From: Cupriavidus sp. U2
Lineage (GTDB): Bacteria; Pseudomonadota; Gammaproteobacteria; Burkholderiales; Burkholderiaceae
DNA: 64,000 nt
Assembly: GCF_009663685.2 (NCBI RefSeq)
Contig: NZ_RCOG02000027.1
Span: 62,001-126,000, forward strand
Direction: 5' to 3'
Under the pieces are notes generated by a model. It saw only the letters and a program-made list of their open reading frames with translations. It was not told the origin of the DNA and did not search any database. Positions 9,452 to 18,382 of this stretch are shown one piece after another. A program made the position numbers and the translations under genes. Position 1 is the stretch's first letter. Each line of letters starts with the position of its first letter.

Positions 9452-10327
9452 TTACGAGGCGTCGTCGGCCTTGGCGAAACTTTCGCGCAGGAACCGCGCA
9501 CCTTCTTTGACCCATGCCTGACACATCTCATGGGACTGTTCCACCCCGTCGCCACAGGCGCCGGGCATGATCAGGGCCCTGGCCGGGATGCCGGCCTTGG
9601 ACAATTTGGCGGCGAAGGCCTCGCCTTCCGCGCGCAGGGCGTCCTTTTCCGCCACCTGCACCAGCGTGGGCGGCAGTCCCGCCAGCCGCGAGGCCAGCGC
9701 CGGGGCCGCATACGGGTGCACGCTGGCAGCCGGCGTGGGCAGGTAGTCGCGATAGTTGCACGCCAGCTTGCGCAGCATTTCCATCGGCACCTGTCCGCCG
9801 GACGACGCGTGCTGCAGGCACGGATCGGTCACCGGCCGGATCAGCCACTGGCCCGCGGGCTGGGGCAGGCCACGATCACGCAGCATCTGCGCCGTGGCGA
9901 TGGCCAGGTTGCCACCGGCCTCCTCGCCCACCAGCGCAAAGCGCAGCTTGTCGACCTTGAGCTTGCGGGCCTGCTTGAGCACCCACGACACCGTGTTGAC
10001 GGCGTCCTCAGGCGCTGCCGGGAACGGATTTTCGGGCGCCAGCGAGTAATCTGGCGTCACCACCACGGCCGGGACCGACTCCGCCAGATCCCGCACCAGT
10101 TCCTTCGCGGCTTCGACACCGCCGTCGACAAAGCCGCCGGCATGCAGGTAGAGCATCCACGGCAACAATGGCGCACCGGCGCTCACAGGCCAATAACCTG
10201 CGGGGTAACCCACGCAGACCTTCATTTCGCGCTCGCCGCTGGCCACCACGTGCTGGATCACGATTGCCTCGCCCTGTTCTGCGGCCGGTTGTACGGCGGA
10301 ACTACGGGGAGTCGTGGTCTTGGTCAT
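9452..10327 (-). CDS. llpE: LlpE-like alpha/beta-hydrolase-fold protein lacking the nucleophile serine
   Basis: A 291-residue protein related to the hormone-sensitive lipase/acetyl-esterase group. The oxyanion motif is HAGGF (residues 62-66) rather than HGGG. The nucleophile elbow reads GEEAGGN (134-140) where active enzymes have GDSAGG, so Glu136 stands in for the catalytic serine. A VAEKDALRAEGE segment keeps an Asp at the usual acid site. Position between a divergent LysR gene and the efflux genes matches llpE of the Burkholderia ceo/bpeEF locus. Catalysis by the usual Ser-Asp-His mechanism looks impossible; a binding or structural role is inferred. ATG at 10327 is preferred over a TTG at 10348. 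Confidence 0.82.
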   Translation of the reverse strand: MTKTTTPRSSAVQPAAEQGEAIVIQHVVASGEREMKVCVGYPAGYWPVSAGAPLLPWMLYLHAGGFVDGGVEAAKELVRDLAESVPAVVVTPDYSLAPENPFPAAPEDAVNTVSWVLKQARKLKVDKLRFALVGEEAGGNLAIATAQMLRDRGLPQPAGQWLIRPVTDPCLQHASSGGQVPMEMLRKLACNYRDYLPTPAASVHPYAAPALASRLAGLPPTLVQVAEKDALRAEGEAFAAKLSKAGIPARALIMPGACGDGVEQSHEMCQAWVKEGARFLRESFAKADDAS

Positions 10328-10696
10328 GGTTGGCACGGCGGCCGGCAAAGACCGTCGATTACTGTATTGCGATGCAGCGAATTATGGTGATTGACAACGG
10401 TGGGATAAAGCGAGCTATTGCCAATGCACTGTTTCTGCGTTGGAATAATCATCGAAGTGAACCCACACGGCTTGAAATGGATACCTGAAATGTGATTCAC
10501 TCCGGTCCTTCGGCATCTGCGCACTTGGGGAAACAGCGCAAACGCCGGCGCCCCACCCTCCACCCGTCCCCGCTCCGGCCGCCACTGGCGGACCGCCGGC
10601 AGCAAATCCAGGCCGCGCACTTGACATGCAGCGGACCCATACCGCCAGACATCCTTCGGAACGTAGCCCGGTCTTACTCCTTTCGAAAGCAACATC
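10328..10696. promoter_or_regulatory. divergent control region between llpE-like and LysR genes
   Basis: A 369-base gap with no gene, separating two divergent starts. Its central part (about 10350-10500) is markedly AT-richer than its surroundings. By analogy with other LysR-controlled RND loci it should carry the regulator's binding site and both promoters. I could not fix one convincing T-N11-A box. The part from 10540 to 10620 is GC-rich with no feature I recognise. Confidence 0.5.
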
Positions 10697-11623
10697 ATGG
10701 ATCGTCTTGTCTCAATGCAGGCATTCACTCGGGTGGTGGATGTCGGCAGCTTTGCGCGCGCGGCGGAGTCGCTGGACCTGCCCAAGGCCACCCTCACCCG
10801 CCTGATACAGAACCTGGAAACCCACCTTGGCGTCAAGCTGCTGCACCGGACCACGCGCCGGATCAGCGTGACCACCGATGGCGCGGCCTACTACGAACGC
10901 TGCGTGCGCATCCTGGCGGATGTGGAGGAAGCGGAGCAGTCGCTGACGCGCCACAACAACTCGCCGCGTGGCACGCTGGCCGTGGATACCACCAGCGGCC
11001 TCGCGCAACTGGTGTTGATGCCTCAACTGCACGACTTCTTCAATGCCTATCCCGAACTGAAGCTGGAACTGACCATCAACGGCAAGCCCATCGACCTGCT
11101 CAAGGAAGGCGTGGATGTGGTGCTGCGCGTGGGGGCGCTCGACGAGGCCATGGTGGCACGGCGCATCGGACAGGTGAAGCTGGCGTTCTATGCGTCGCCG
11201 ATCTACCTGCGGCGTTTTGGCACACCGCACGACCTGACCGAGCTGTCGCAGCACAAGGCCATCAACTTCCTGTCCAACCGTACCGGACGCGAAACGCCGT
11301 GGACGCTGATCCGTGGCGGCGAGAGCACCGAAGTGCTGCTGCCTTCGGTGATCTCGACCAACGATGCCGACGTGTACCTGGGCTGCGCGGTGGAAGGCCA
11401 TGGCATTGCACGCATCTCGCGCGCCATGGCCGAGCCGTATATCCACAGCGGCCGGCTCGTCGAGGTCATGACCGACTGGCAGACCGACGAACTGCCGATT
11501 TCCGCGATGTATCCGCAGAACCGGCACCTGTCGGCCAAGGTCCGCGTGTTCGTGAACTGGGCCGCGGAGATCTTCTCGCGGCATCCGCACTTCGGCGCCG
11601 CGCCGCAGCAGCTGGCGGCCTGA
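10697..11623 (+). CDS. ceoR: LysR-family regulator of the RND efflux operon (CeoR/BpeT-like)
   Basis: A 308-residue LysR-type transcription factor. Residues 1-60 form the winged HTH (MQAFTRVVDVGSFARAAESLDLPKATLTRLIQNLE, then LGVKLLHRTTRRISVT) and the rest is a periplasmic-binding-like effector domain. It is transcribed away from the efflux operon, the standard layout for a regulator that controls its neighbour. Burkholderia CeoR/BpeT act on the homologous pump. Ligand and direction of control here are inferred from that arrangement. No strong ribosome site precedes the ATG. Confidence 0.85.
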   Translation: MDRLVSMQAFTRVVDVGSFARAAESLDLPKATLTRLIQNLETHLGVKLLHRTTRRISVTTDGAAYYERCVRILADVEEAEQSLTRHNNSPRGTLAVDTTSGLAQLVLMPQLHDFFNAYPELKLELTINGKPIDLLKEGVDVVLRVGALDEAMVARRIGQVKLAFYASPIYLRRFGTPHDLTELSQHKAINFLSNRTGRETPWTLIRGGESTEVLLPSVISTNDADVYLGCAVEGHGIARISRAMAEPYIHSGRLVEVMTDWQTDELPISAMYPQNRHLSAKVRVFVNWAAEIFSRHPHFGAAPQQLAA

Positions 11624-11631
11624 TGTCCCGC

Positions 11632-11668
11632 CCCTCTCCCGCGTGCACGGCCCGCGCGCGGGAGAGGG
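11632..11668. terminator. 12-bp perfect stem hairpin (CCCTCTCCCGCG family)
   Basis: CCCTCTCCCGCG pairs with CGCGGGAGAGGG across a 13-base loop, directly after the LysR stop and before the convergent M20 gene end. It probably serves as a bidirectional terminator. The same arm sequence recurs at 33795-33818. Confidence 0.6.
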
Positions 11669-11681
11669 TATCCCCCAAACC

Positions 11682-12959
11682 TCAGTGCTTCGCGATCTCC
11701 TGCAGCATCCGCGTCATCAGGTACAGGCGCGGTACGATCGAATCCAGCTCCACGTACTCGTCGCGTGCGTGATAGCCGAAGCCTGACAGGCCGAAGCTTT
11801 CCAGCACCACCGCCTTGCCCGAACGCCCTGCAAAGCCCGCATCGGTGCCGCCTCCGGTGCCCGGCATCAGGATCAACGACCGGCCGTCCATCTCCGCATA
11901 GATCTGCTGGGCCCGCGCGGCCAGTTCCTTCGAGCGCGTATCGGCCACGAAGGCCGGGCGCCCTTCTTCCATCGCAATCGTGGTCTTCGTGTCGGGAATC
12001 AGATGGCCCGCGTCGACCTTCTGCTGCAACGCCGCCTGCAACTTCTGCGCGGCGCCGCCGGCGGTCACGCGCACATCGCCGACGGCGGTGGCTGTCTCGG
12101 GAATCTGGTTCAGCGGACCGGTGGTCCTGGCCTGCGTCCAGTTCATCTGCGCCCCCGGTATCGTCTTGGCGAGGTCGCGCGTTTCCTGCATCTGGTAGGC
12201 CAGTTCCAGCAGCGCGTTGCGGCCCAGTTCGGGCGCCGCGCCGGCATGCGATGACCGGCCCTTGACCTGCATCGTCGCCGTGGCGGTGCCGGCGGCGGCC
12301 AGCAGCAGCGATTCCGATTTCGCCACCGACTTCGCCACGTTGGGCTCGCACGACAGCACCACGTCGTGCTGCGCGGCCAGCGTCGCAATGGTCTCGCCCG
12401 AGCCTAGCGAGCCGATTTCCTCGTCCGGGTTCAGCAGCACCGTGATCTGCGCGTAGTCCTTCCAGCCCTGCGCCTTGAGGATTTCCAGCGAATGCAGGAT
12501 CACGGCCAGGCCGCCCTTGTCGTCGGCGATGCCGGGGCCATACAGCCGGTTGCCGTCCTCGCGGATCGGCTGCGACGCCAGGATGCCTGCCGGATACACC
12601 GTGTCCATATGGCCGATCAGCATGATGCGGCGCTTGCCCGTGCCGGTCAGCGTGGCCTTGACCATCGGCGCGGCGCTGGTGGTCATGGGCAGCCGCTCCA
12701 CCTTCGCGCCCAGCGCCTGCAGCCGCTGCGACGTGTAGTCGGCCATGCGCGCCAGCCCCTGCATGTCGGCGCTGCCCGATTCGATCGTCACCATGTCCTT
12801 GAGCGACTGCACCACGGCAGGCTGCGCGGCGCGGGCGGCATCGAGCAGCGCCTGGTCGGGTCCGGCGGCCAGCGCGGCGCCGCAGGCCGTTGCGGCGGCC
12901 AGGGCGATGGCGGTGGCACCAGCCGTGGCGCGGGCAAGGCGGCGAAGGGAAAGCGGCAT
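11682..12959 (-). CDS. exported M20 metallopeptidase, carboxypeptidase G2-like
   Basis: A 425-residue zinc peptidase of the M20A group with a Sec signal peptide (RRLARATAGATAIALAAATACGAALA). Metal-site motifs are in order: LIGHMDTVYPAGIL (His and Asp), YGPGIADDKGGLA (bridging Asp), LLNPDEEIGSLGS (general-base Glu pair) and a C-terminal GYHARDEYVEL (His). A lid/dimer domain lies between, with GRSSHAGAAPELGRNAL. The layout is that of glutamate carboxypeptidase (CPG2), which cleaves C-terminal glutamate from folates or peptides in the periplasm; the actual substrate is unknown. ATG at 12959 has an AGGAGA site. The gene is divergent from the GlxA-like regulator. Confidence 0.87.
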   Translation of the reverse strand: MPLSLRRLARATAGATAIALAAATACGAALAAGPDQALLDAARAAQPAVVQSLKDMVTIESGSADMQGLARMADYTSQRLQALGAKVERLPMTTSAAPMVKATLTGTGKRRIMLIGHMDTVYPAGILASQPIREDGNRLYGPGIADDKGGLAVILHSLEILKAQGWKDYAQITVLLNPDEEIGSLGSGETIATLAAQHDVVLSCEPNVAKSVAKSESLLLAAAGTATATMQVKGRSSHAGAAPELGRNALLELAYQMQETRDLAKTIPGAQMNWTQARTTGPLNQIPETATAVGDVRVTAGGAAQKLQAALQQKVDAGHLIPDTKTTIAMEEGRPAFVADTRSKELAARAQQIYAEMDGRSLILMPGTGGGTDAGFAGRSGKAVVLESFGLSGFGYHARDEYVELDSIVPRLYLMTRMLQEIAKH

Positions 12960-12995
12960 GCGGGTCTCCTGTTCTCTGTTGTCGTTGGAGCTCCA

Positions 12996-14135
12996 ATGTA
13001 TCGCTTGCGCTATCCGGGGGGGAGGTTCAATATCGCCAATCCCGATGCCAATCCCGCCATGCGCCCCATGCCCCCGCCCGCCGCGCCTCTGCACGTCAAG
13101 CTGCTCTGGTTGCCCGATGCCATGCCTGGCACGCTGTTCGGCGCGCTCGATGTCCTGCGTACCGCCGCGGGCGTGGCGCGGTTGCAGCAGCCGGGCGCGC
13201 CGGCCCGGCTGACCTGGGAGATCATCGGCGCCAGCGGACGCGCCCTGCCCGACCCGCTGCCCGGCCTGTCCACATCGCGCCGGGGCGCACCGCGCCAGGC
13301 CCAGGTGCTGATCATGGTGCCGGGACTGATGGCGGCCAGCGCGCCCCATCTGGGCGAACTGGCCGCCGCCGATACCGCCACGCAACGCCTGCTGGCCCGG
13401 CATATGGATGCTGGGGGCTGGGTGGCGTCGATCTACACCGGGATGGCTTACCCACTGATGCTGGGGCGGCTCGATGGCGCGCGCTGCGGCGCGCCGTGGA
13501 TGTTCCAGAGCTGGTTCGCGCAACGCTTTCCGGCGTGCGACCTGTCGTCGGACGAACCGATGGGACTGCACGGGCAGGTCTTTCATTGCGTGGCGCCGGC
13601 CCTGCAGACGGAATTCATGCTGCGCGTGCTGGGCCATCTGCACGATCCCGACCTGGCGCAGGCAGTGGCCCGCCTGCTGCTCTACCAGCCCGAACGCCAG
13701 CAGTGGGTACCCGAGCTGGTTTCGCAGCGGTGGCTTGGCAAGACCGCCGACAGCCCGGTCTATCGCGCCATCGGCTGGCTGCAGGCGCATGTCGGCGAGC
13801 CTTACCGGCTGGCGGCCGTGGCGCGCGCCGCAGCCGTCAGCGAACGGACGCTGCTACGCCATTTCCGCCAGGTGACCGGACGCACCCCATTGGATTACCT
13901 GCACCGCCTGCGCGTGGAGCGCGCACGCATGCTGCTGGAAGTCACGCTGCATGGCACGCAGGCGATTGCCGAGGCCTGCGGCTACAGCGATGCCGCGGCC
14001 TTCCGGCGCCTGTTCCAGCGAACCATGCAGATGTCGATGTCGGAATACCGCTCGCGCTTTGCGCTGCGCACGCGGCGCCGCTACTGGCGCGTGGAAGACC
14101 AGGCAGCGCGCGTCGATGCCGGCATCGTCGACTAG
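12996..14135 (+). CDS. GlxA-like transcriptional regulator (DJ-1/PfpI domain plus AraC HTH)
   Basis: A protein of about 379 residues. The first half is a DJ-1/PfpI-like amidotransferase fold (LLWLPDAMPGTLFGALDVLRTA, later VASIYTGMAYPLMLG, where the usual nucleophile Cys position reads Y/T). The C-terminal 100 residues are an AraC double HTH (AAVARAAAVSERTLLRHFRQVTGRTPLDYLHRLRVERA, then AIAEACGYSDAAAFRRLF). It is divergent from the M20 peptidase gene and may control it. The start is uncertain: ATG 12996 has GGAG five bases upstream; ATG 13059 would drop 21 residues. Confidence 0.8.
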   Translation: MYRLRYPGGRFNIANPDANPAMRPMPPPAAPLHVKLLWLPDAMPGTLFGALDVLRTAAGVARLQQPGAPARLTWEIIGASGRALPDPLPGLSTSRRGAPRQAQVLIMVPGLMAASAPHLGELAAADTATQRLLARHMDAGGWVASIYTGMAYPLMLGRLDGARCGAPWMFQSWFAQRFPACDLSSDEPMGLHGQVFHCVAPALQTEFMLRVLGHLHDPDLAQAVARLLLYQPERQQWVPELVSQRWLGKTADSPVYRAIGWLQAHVGEPYRLAAVARAAAVSERTLLRHFRQVTGRTPLDYLHRLRVERARMLLEVTLHGTQAIAEACGYSDAAAFRRLFQRTMQMSMSEYRSRFALRTRRRYWRVEDQAARVDAGIVD

Positions 14136-14867
14136 TCAGCTGCTCAGGGCGATATGGTTGATGACGTCCTCCACGCCTTGCACGTACCACGCATCACGCT
14201 CCACCTGCTTGCGCGCGCCGTCGCTGGACGCGTAGCCGTCGAGCGTCACGACCCGGCCCTCGGTACGCACGCGGATGCGCGCGGCATCCACGAACGGGTC
14301 GGTTTCCAGCACCAGTTGCAACGCCTCACTCAGTTCCTCGTCGCTGTCGGCCTCGGCCGGCGCCACCACGATGTCGTTGATCACGTTGCGACAGCCGCGT
14401 GACCACCACGCCAGCACGCCGGCCAGGCGCATGTGCGACAGGCTGATCACCTGGCCGCTCAGCATGACCGCGCCGTCATGGACCGCCACCTCAATCCAGC
14501 CGCTGCGCTCGCCCACGGCTTCGCGCACCGGCTCCACTTGCCCCTTCACCTTCGCGCAGATCTTGCAGTTACGGAAGTCGATCGCATTGAGCAGCCGATC
14601 GCAAACGGCCGCGCGCAGATCGCCATCGCCCACTACCGGGCCGGCATGGGCAATGCGCAGGTGATCGATCACTGTGGAAACGCCGTCCAGACGGCGCAGC
14701 CGGGCCGTGGCGCGCGTCTTGTCCATGACGTCGGCCACTTCGCCCTCCAGAATCAGGGCTCCGTCTGATAGTCGCAGGTGAATGGTGGGATGGATCTGAT
14801 GGCCCTGATATGGCACATGCGCCAACGCGGCTCGCGCCTGCGTCAGCACCGCTTCGCTACTCAGCAT
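14136..14867 (-). CDS. protein with three BON domains
   Basis: A 243-residue protein without a clear signal peptide. Three BON-type segments follow one another: IHLRLSDGALILEGEVADVMDKTRATARLRRLDGV, WIEVAVHDGAVMLSGQVISLSHMRLAGVLAWW and RIRVRTEGRVVTLDGYASSDGARKQVERDAWYVQGVEDV. BON domains bind phospholipid or help membrane integrity in OsmY-like proteins. A CKIC pair sits between the first and second domains. The stop codon abuts that of the convergent GlxA-like gene. ATG at 14867 is preceded by GGAG. Confidence 0.8.
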   Translation of the reverse strand: MLSSEAVLTQARAALAHVPYQGHQIHPTIHLRLSDGALILEGEVADVMDKTRATARLRRLDGVSTVIDHLRIAHAGPVVGDGDLRAAVCDRLLNAIDFRNCKICAKVKGQVEPVREAVGERSGWIEVAVHDGAVMLSGQVISLSHMRLAGVLAWWSRGCRNVINDIVVAPAEADSDEELSEALQLVLETDPFVDAARIRVRTEGRVVTLDGYASSDGARKQVERDAWYVQGVEDVINHIALSS

Positions 14868-15311
14868 GATATGTGTCTCCCCATTTGACGTGGAGATGGG
14901 TGGGAAGCGCGCCCCTGCCTGCAAGCACGCGTGGCGCGGTGCGGCCGTTTTGCCCACGTGGTGCCGCGCCACACAGGCATTATAGGAAGCGCCCCGGCAA
15001 AGTCGCCGTCCGCCGGGCCACCCCTGCACCGGTGTTTCAAACGTACGTTGCCCGCCCGTAGCGGCATTGGCGTCACATGCTGGAACGCCCGGCGTCACCG
15101 GGGGCTTTGGACCCGGGCCATCGGCAATCCCGGACAAGTGCGCAGCCCGACACCGTCCAGCCATTCAGCCGGACGGCGTCCGCGGCGCTTCAGTCCGGCG
15201 AAACCTTCGGCATAACGTCCGGCGACACGAACGCGCCGCCGATGATCGCGTATTGACGGCCCGCGCCGCCGTGCCGACCATAGGCGGCAGAACCGCGCCC
15301 CCGGAGCCCCC
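14868..15311. other. 444-base intergenic region
   Basis: It separates the divergent BON and SRAP genes. No coding frame with a good start is apparent. A perfect 10-base palindrome AACGTACGTT lies at 15040-15049, and GC-rich dyads follow near 15093-15120. Promoters for both genes should be here but I see no confident -35/-10 pair. Confidence 0.5.
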
Positions 15312-15977
15312 ATGTGCGTCAACTACGCCCCCGTCCAGAAACGCATCCTGCGCGAGATTTTCGGCGTGGAGCCCCCGCCGGGCCTGTACCCCGAGGAGAC
15401 ATGGCCCGACTATGCCGCGCCCATCGTGCGCCAGAAAACGGGCGAAGCCGCCTGGGAAAGCGTGCTGGCATCGTTCAGCATGGTGCCCAAGGCGACCATC
15501 CCGCCCGGCACGCGCTACTACCCCACCGCCAATGCGCGTGTGGAGACCATCGGGAAGCGGTCGTCCTTTGCCAGGTTCTGGAAGTCCTGCCAGCTGGCGC
15601 TGGTGCCGGCCACGGCGTTCTACGAACCGAACTACGAAAGCGGCAAGGCGGTGCGGTGGAAGATCGGCCTGCCGGGCGGCGAACCGTTTGCGATTGCCGG
15701 GCTGTGGCGGGCGTGGCCCGGTGGCGCCGTGTCGTTCACGATGCCGACGGTCAACGCCGACCATCATCCGCTGATGCAGCGGTTTCACAAACCCGGGGAC
15801 GAGAAGCGCGGCGTGGTGATCCTGCCACGCGAAGACTGGGACGAATGGCTGAAATGCCGCGATCCCGAGGTGGCCAGGACGCTGCTGCGCCTGCTGCCCG
15901 CCGGGAAACTGGTGGCGGAGCCGGCCCCATTGCCGCCGCGCGGGACGACAAAGGGGCCGCCGCCACCTTCGGACTAG
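15312..15977 (+). CDS. SOS response-associated peptidase (SRAP/HMCES-YedK family)
   Basis: A 221-residue protein of the family that crosslinks to abasic sites in single-stranded DNA through Cys2. After Met removal the catalytic Cys2 is N-terminal (MCVNYAP). The central Asn in YYPTANARVETI (Asn74), the Glu in ATAFYEPN (Glu105) and the His-containing NADHHPLMQRFH match the active-site positions of YedK. The usual MCGR start is MCVN here, a subfamily variant. It is longer at the C-terminus by a Pro-rich tail. It would act on the genome, protecting abasic sites at stalled forks (family knowledge). Confidence 0.85.
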   Translation: MCVNYAPVQKRILREIFGVEPPPGLYPEETWPDYAAPIVRQKTGEAAWESVLASFSMVPKATIPPGTRYYPTANARVETIGKRSSFARFWKSCQLALVPATAFYEPNYESGKAVRWKIGLPGGEPFAIAGLWRAWPGGAVSFTMPTVNADHHPLMQRFHKPGDEKRGVVILPREDWDEWLKCRDPEVARTLLRLLPAGKLVAEPAPLPPRGTTKGPPPPSD

Positions 15978-15992
15978 CCGTTCCGGCTACGC

Positions 15993-18113
15993 TCAGAACG
16001 CGGCGCGGGCCTGGATGTAGACCATGCGCGGCGCGCCCACCAGGCGGCCGGCATTGCTGTCGGTGGTACGCGTGTAGAACCGCTTGTCGAACAGGTTGTT
16101 GATGCCGACGGTGATGTCGGTGTTCTTGCGCTGCGGCAGCTTGAACATCGCCTGGATATTCCACGTACGGAAGCCCGGAATCAGGCCGTTGCTGCCGTCC
16201 GCGCTTTCGGCCACGGTGTTGGCCAGATCCGCGTATTGCTTGCTCTGGTGCGTGGTGGAGACGTTGAACGTCCAGCTGCGCCAGTCGTAGCGTGCGCCGA
16301 TCGTGTCGGTGGTGCGCGAGTAGAACGGCACGTCCAGGCCGGCCGTGGTGCCCGATTTCTGGATGGCGCGCGTGTACGTGTAGTTGGCGTACAGGTTCAG
16401 GCCGCCCAGCACGCTGGCACGGTCGAACGTGTAGTCGATGGCCGCTTCCACGCCATCGTGGTCGGTCGCACCAATGTTCTGGAACGTGGCCGGGAACAGG
16501 CCCGGCACCTGCAGGATCTGGTTGTCGAACTTGATCTTGAACGCGGTCAGCTCGCCCTTGATGCGGCTGTCCGTCCAGCGGGTACCCACTTCGAACGTCT
16601 TGGCCACTTCAGGCTGCAGCGGATTGTTCGGCGTCTGCGAATTGAGCTGCGTGTTCTGCACCGGGCCGAACGACGTGCTGTAGTCGGCAAACACCGTCCA
16701 GGCGCTGTTCACCAGGTACGACACGTTGACCGACGGCAGCGCCTTGTTGTTCAGGCTTTCCCACTGCGTCGCGGTGTTGCGCTGCTGGCGGGACGTGTCG
16801 ATATGCTCGAAGCGCACGCCCGGCACGATGCGCCAGTTGCCGTAGGCGATGCGGTCGTCGATGTAGACGGCGTGGGCGTCGGTGGCATTGTCGAACGTCG
16901 TGGTCGGACCGTTCACGCCGGTCTGGCGGTTCGTGCTGAACTGGTTGTCGTCGCCGCGTTCGCGGATGTAGCGGTAGCCGACCGTCACGTCATGGGTGGT
17001 CGGGCCCACGCCGAAACGCTGCGTGAAGCGCGGCTCGATGCCGAACGTCGTGTAGTTGCGCGGCTGGTGCGCGATCACGGTGGCGCTCTGCTGCAGCGTG
17101 CTCTGGCGATAGCTTTCGTTGAAGAACGTGCGGATCTCGAATTCCTGGTTCGCGGAAATCGTGTTCACGTAGCCCAGGTCGAAACCGTAGCGATTGCCGC
17201 TCCAGTAGTCGTCGGGGCGCGTGTTCTGGAACGGATTGGCGTTGTACTGCGCCACGCTCAGCCCGCCCGGCGTCTTCGACTTGACGTCGTAGTACGACAG
17301 CTTGCCGTAGACCTGCGACGTCGGCGTGATGTCGTAGGCGAACTTCACGGCCAGGTCGTTGACGTTGTCGTCGCTGCCCTGGCGCCATTCTCGGCCCGTC
17401 ATGCCCGAGTACAGCAGCGCGATGCCCAGGCCGCTGTCGAGCGTGGTGCCCACGAACGCGTTGTACTGGGTGTTCTTGCCGCCACCTTCGGTGTAGATGT
17501 TCTCGCGCACCGACGCCTCGCCGCTGAACACGCCCGGAATCGGCCTGGTGTTGAAATTGATGATGCCGCCGACGTTCTGCGGGCCGTAGCGCACGGCGCC
17601 ACCGCTGCGCACCACGTCGATCGATTCGATGTTGCCCAGGCTCACCGGGGCAAACGACAGCTGCGGCTGGCCGTACGGCGCCACGGCCATCGGGATGCCG
17701 TCGAGCAGCACCGTGGAGCGTGGCGTGTAGCGGCCGGACAGGCCCCGCACGCCGATATTGAGCGACACGGCGCTGCCTGCCGTGCCGGAGTTGTCGGTCG
17801 CCTGCACGCCCGGGATGCGCCGCATGACGTCGCCAATGCTCTGTGCGCCGCTCTGTTCGATCTGCTGCTCGCTGACCACCGTGCGGGCGCCGGGGAACGT
17901 CTTCACGCTGTTCTGCAGCCCCGTGCCGAGCCAGTTTCCGGAAACCTGAACCGTTTCGAGCATCTTTTCCGTCTCACCACCCTGCACCGGTCCCGGGGCG
18001 TCCTGGGCGGCCGCCCATTGCGGCGTCAGGCACAGCATCGAGACAGCCAGCGCCGTGGCGCACGGTGCAAAGTGGGGCGCGGCGAATGGCAGTCCGCGAC
18101 GGCTCGAATTCAT
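15993..18113 (-). CDS. TonB-dependent outer-membrane receptor, FecA-like
   Basis: A 706-residue receptor with a signal peptide ending in AAAQDA, a TonB box-like ETVQVSG close to the mature N-terminus, a plug domain and a 22-strand barrel ending in the aromatic ...QARAAF. The plug phrase PRSTVLLDGIPMAVAPYGQPQLS with GGAVRYGPQNVGGIINF is close to ferric citrate receptor FecA. It lacks the N-terminal signalling extension of E. coli FecA and there is no fecIR pair nearby, so it is transport-only here. ATG 18113 has an AAGGGA site; a GTG at 18149 is less likely. A Fur-box-like site lies upstream. Confidence 0.88.
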   Translation of the reverse strand: MNSSRRGLPFAAPHFAPCATALAVSMLCLTPQWAAAQDAPGPVQGGETEKMLETVQVSGNWLGTGLQNSVKTFPGARTVVSEQQIEQSGAQSIGDVMRRIPGVQATDNSGTAGSAVSLNIGVRGLSGRYTPRSTVLLDGIPMAVAPYGQPQLSFAPVSLGNIESIDVVRSGGAVRYGPQNVGGIINFNTRPIPGVFSGEASVRENIYTEGGGKNTQYNAFVGTTLDSGLGIALLYSGMTGREWRQGSDDNVNDLAVKFAYDITPTSQVYGKLSYYDVKSKTPGGLSVAQYNANPFQNTRPDDYWSGNRYGFDLGYVNTISANQEFEIRTFFNESYRQSTLQQSATVIAHQPRNYTTFGIEPRFTQRFGVGPTTHDVTVGYRYIRERGDDNQFSTNRQTGVNGPTTTFDNATDAHAVYIDDRIAYGNWRIVPGVRFEHIDTSRQQRNTATQWESLNNKALPSVNVSYLVNSAWTVFADYSTSFGPVQNTQLNSQTPNNPLQPEVAKTFEVGTRWTDSRIKGELTAFKIKFDNQILQVPGLFPATFQNIGATDHDGVEAAIDYTFDRASVLGGLNLYANYTYTRAIQKSGTTAGLDVPFYSRTTDTIGARYDWRSWTFNVSTTHQSKQYADLANTVAESADGSNGLIPGFRTWNIQAMFKLPQRKNTDITVGINNLFDKRFYTRTTDSNAGRLVGAPRMVYIQARAAF

Positions 18114-18158
18114 GGTCTTCCCTTGTGACAAGAAACTGACAAAGGCCACGAATGTAAG

Positions 18159-18173
18159 TGATAACGGTTCTCG
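18159..18173. promoter_or_regulatory. Fur-box-like operator
   Basis: TGATAACGGTTCTCG matches 10 of the 14 defined positions of the 7-1-7 Fur consensus TGATAATnATTATCA. It sits about 46 bases upstream of the FecA-like receptor start, a normal place for iron repression. Binding is inferred. Confidence 0.55.
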
Positions 18174-18290
18174 TTTGTAGCCCCAATGGGAAAAGACGCG
18201 CTTAATGTATGTCGATCACGACAATGTGTTGCCCATAGGCGACATTTTGTCGATACCTGACGCTACGCAGCCCGCATTTGGGTGATTCCA

Positions 18291-18316
18291 GCGCCCCACC
18301 GAGAGAGGGTGGGCGC
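18291..18316. repeat. GC-rich imperfect hairpin
   Basis: GCGCCCCACC and GGGTGGGCGC form an imperfect stem around GAGAGA. It lies in the 18174-18382 gap between the receptor promoter and a small ORF; nothing else is recognised in that stretch. Confidence 0.35.
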
Positions 18317-18382
18317 CTTATCGGCCCTCACCCATACTGACCGGCCACCGGCCAGAAGAGCCGGACCAACCTGGGTCAGAAC

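Noticed and set aside
12492..12995. An in-frame upstream extension of the GlxA-like regulator to 12492
   Set aside because: It lies antisense to the M20 peptidase and its signal peptide; GGAG before ATG 12996 gives a natural start.
16236..18128. A 630-residue plus-strand frame opposite the TonB receptor
   Set aside because: No motif; the minus-strand FecA-like gene explains the conservation.
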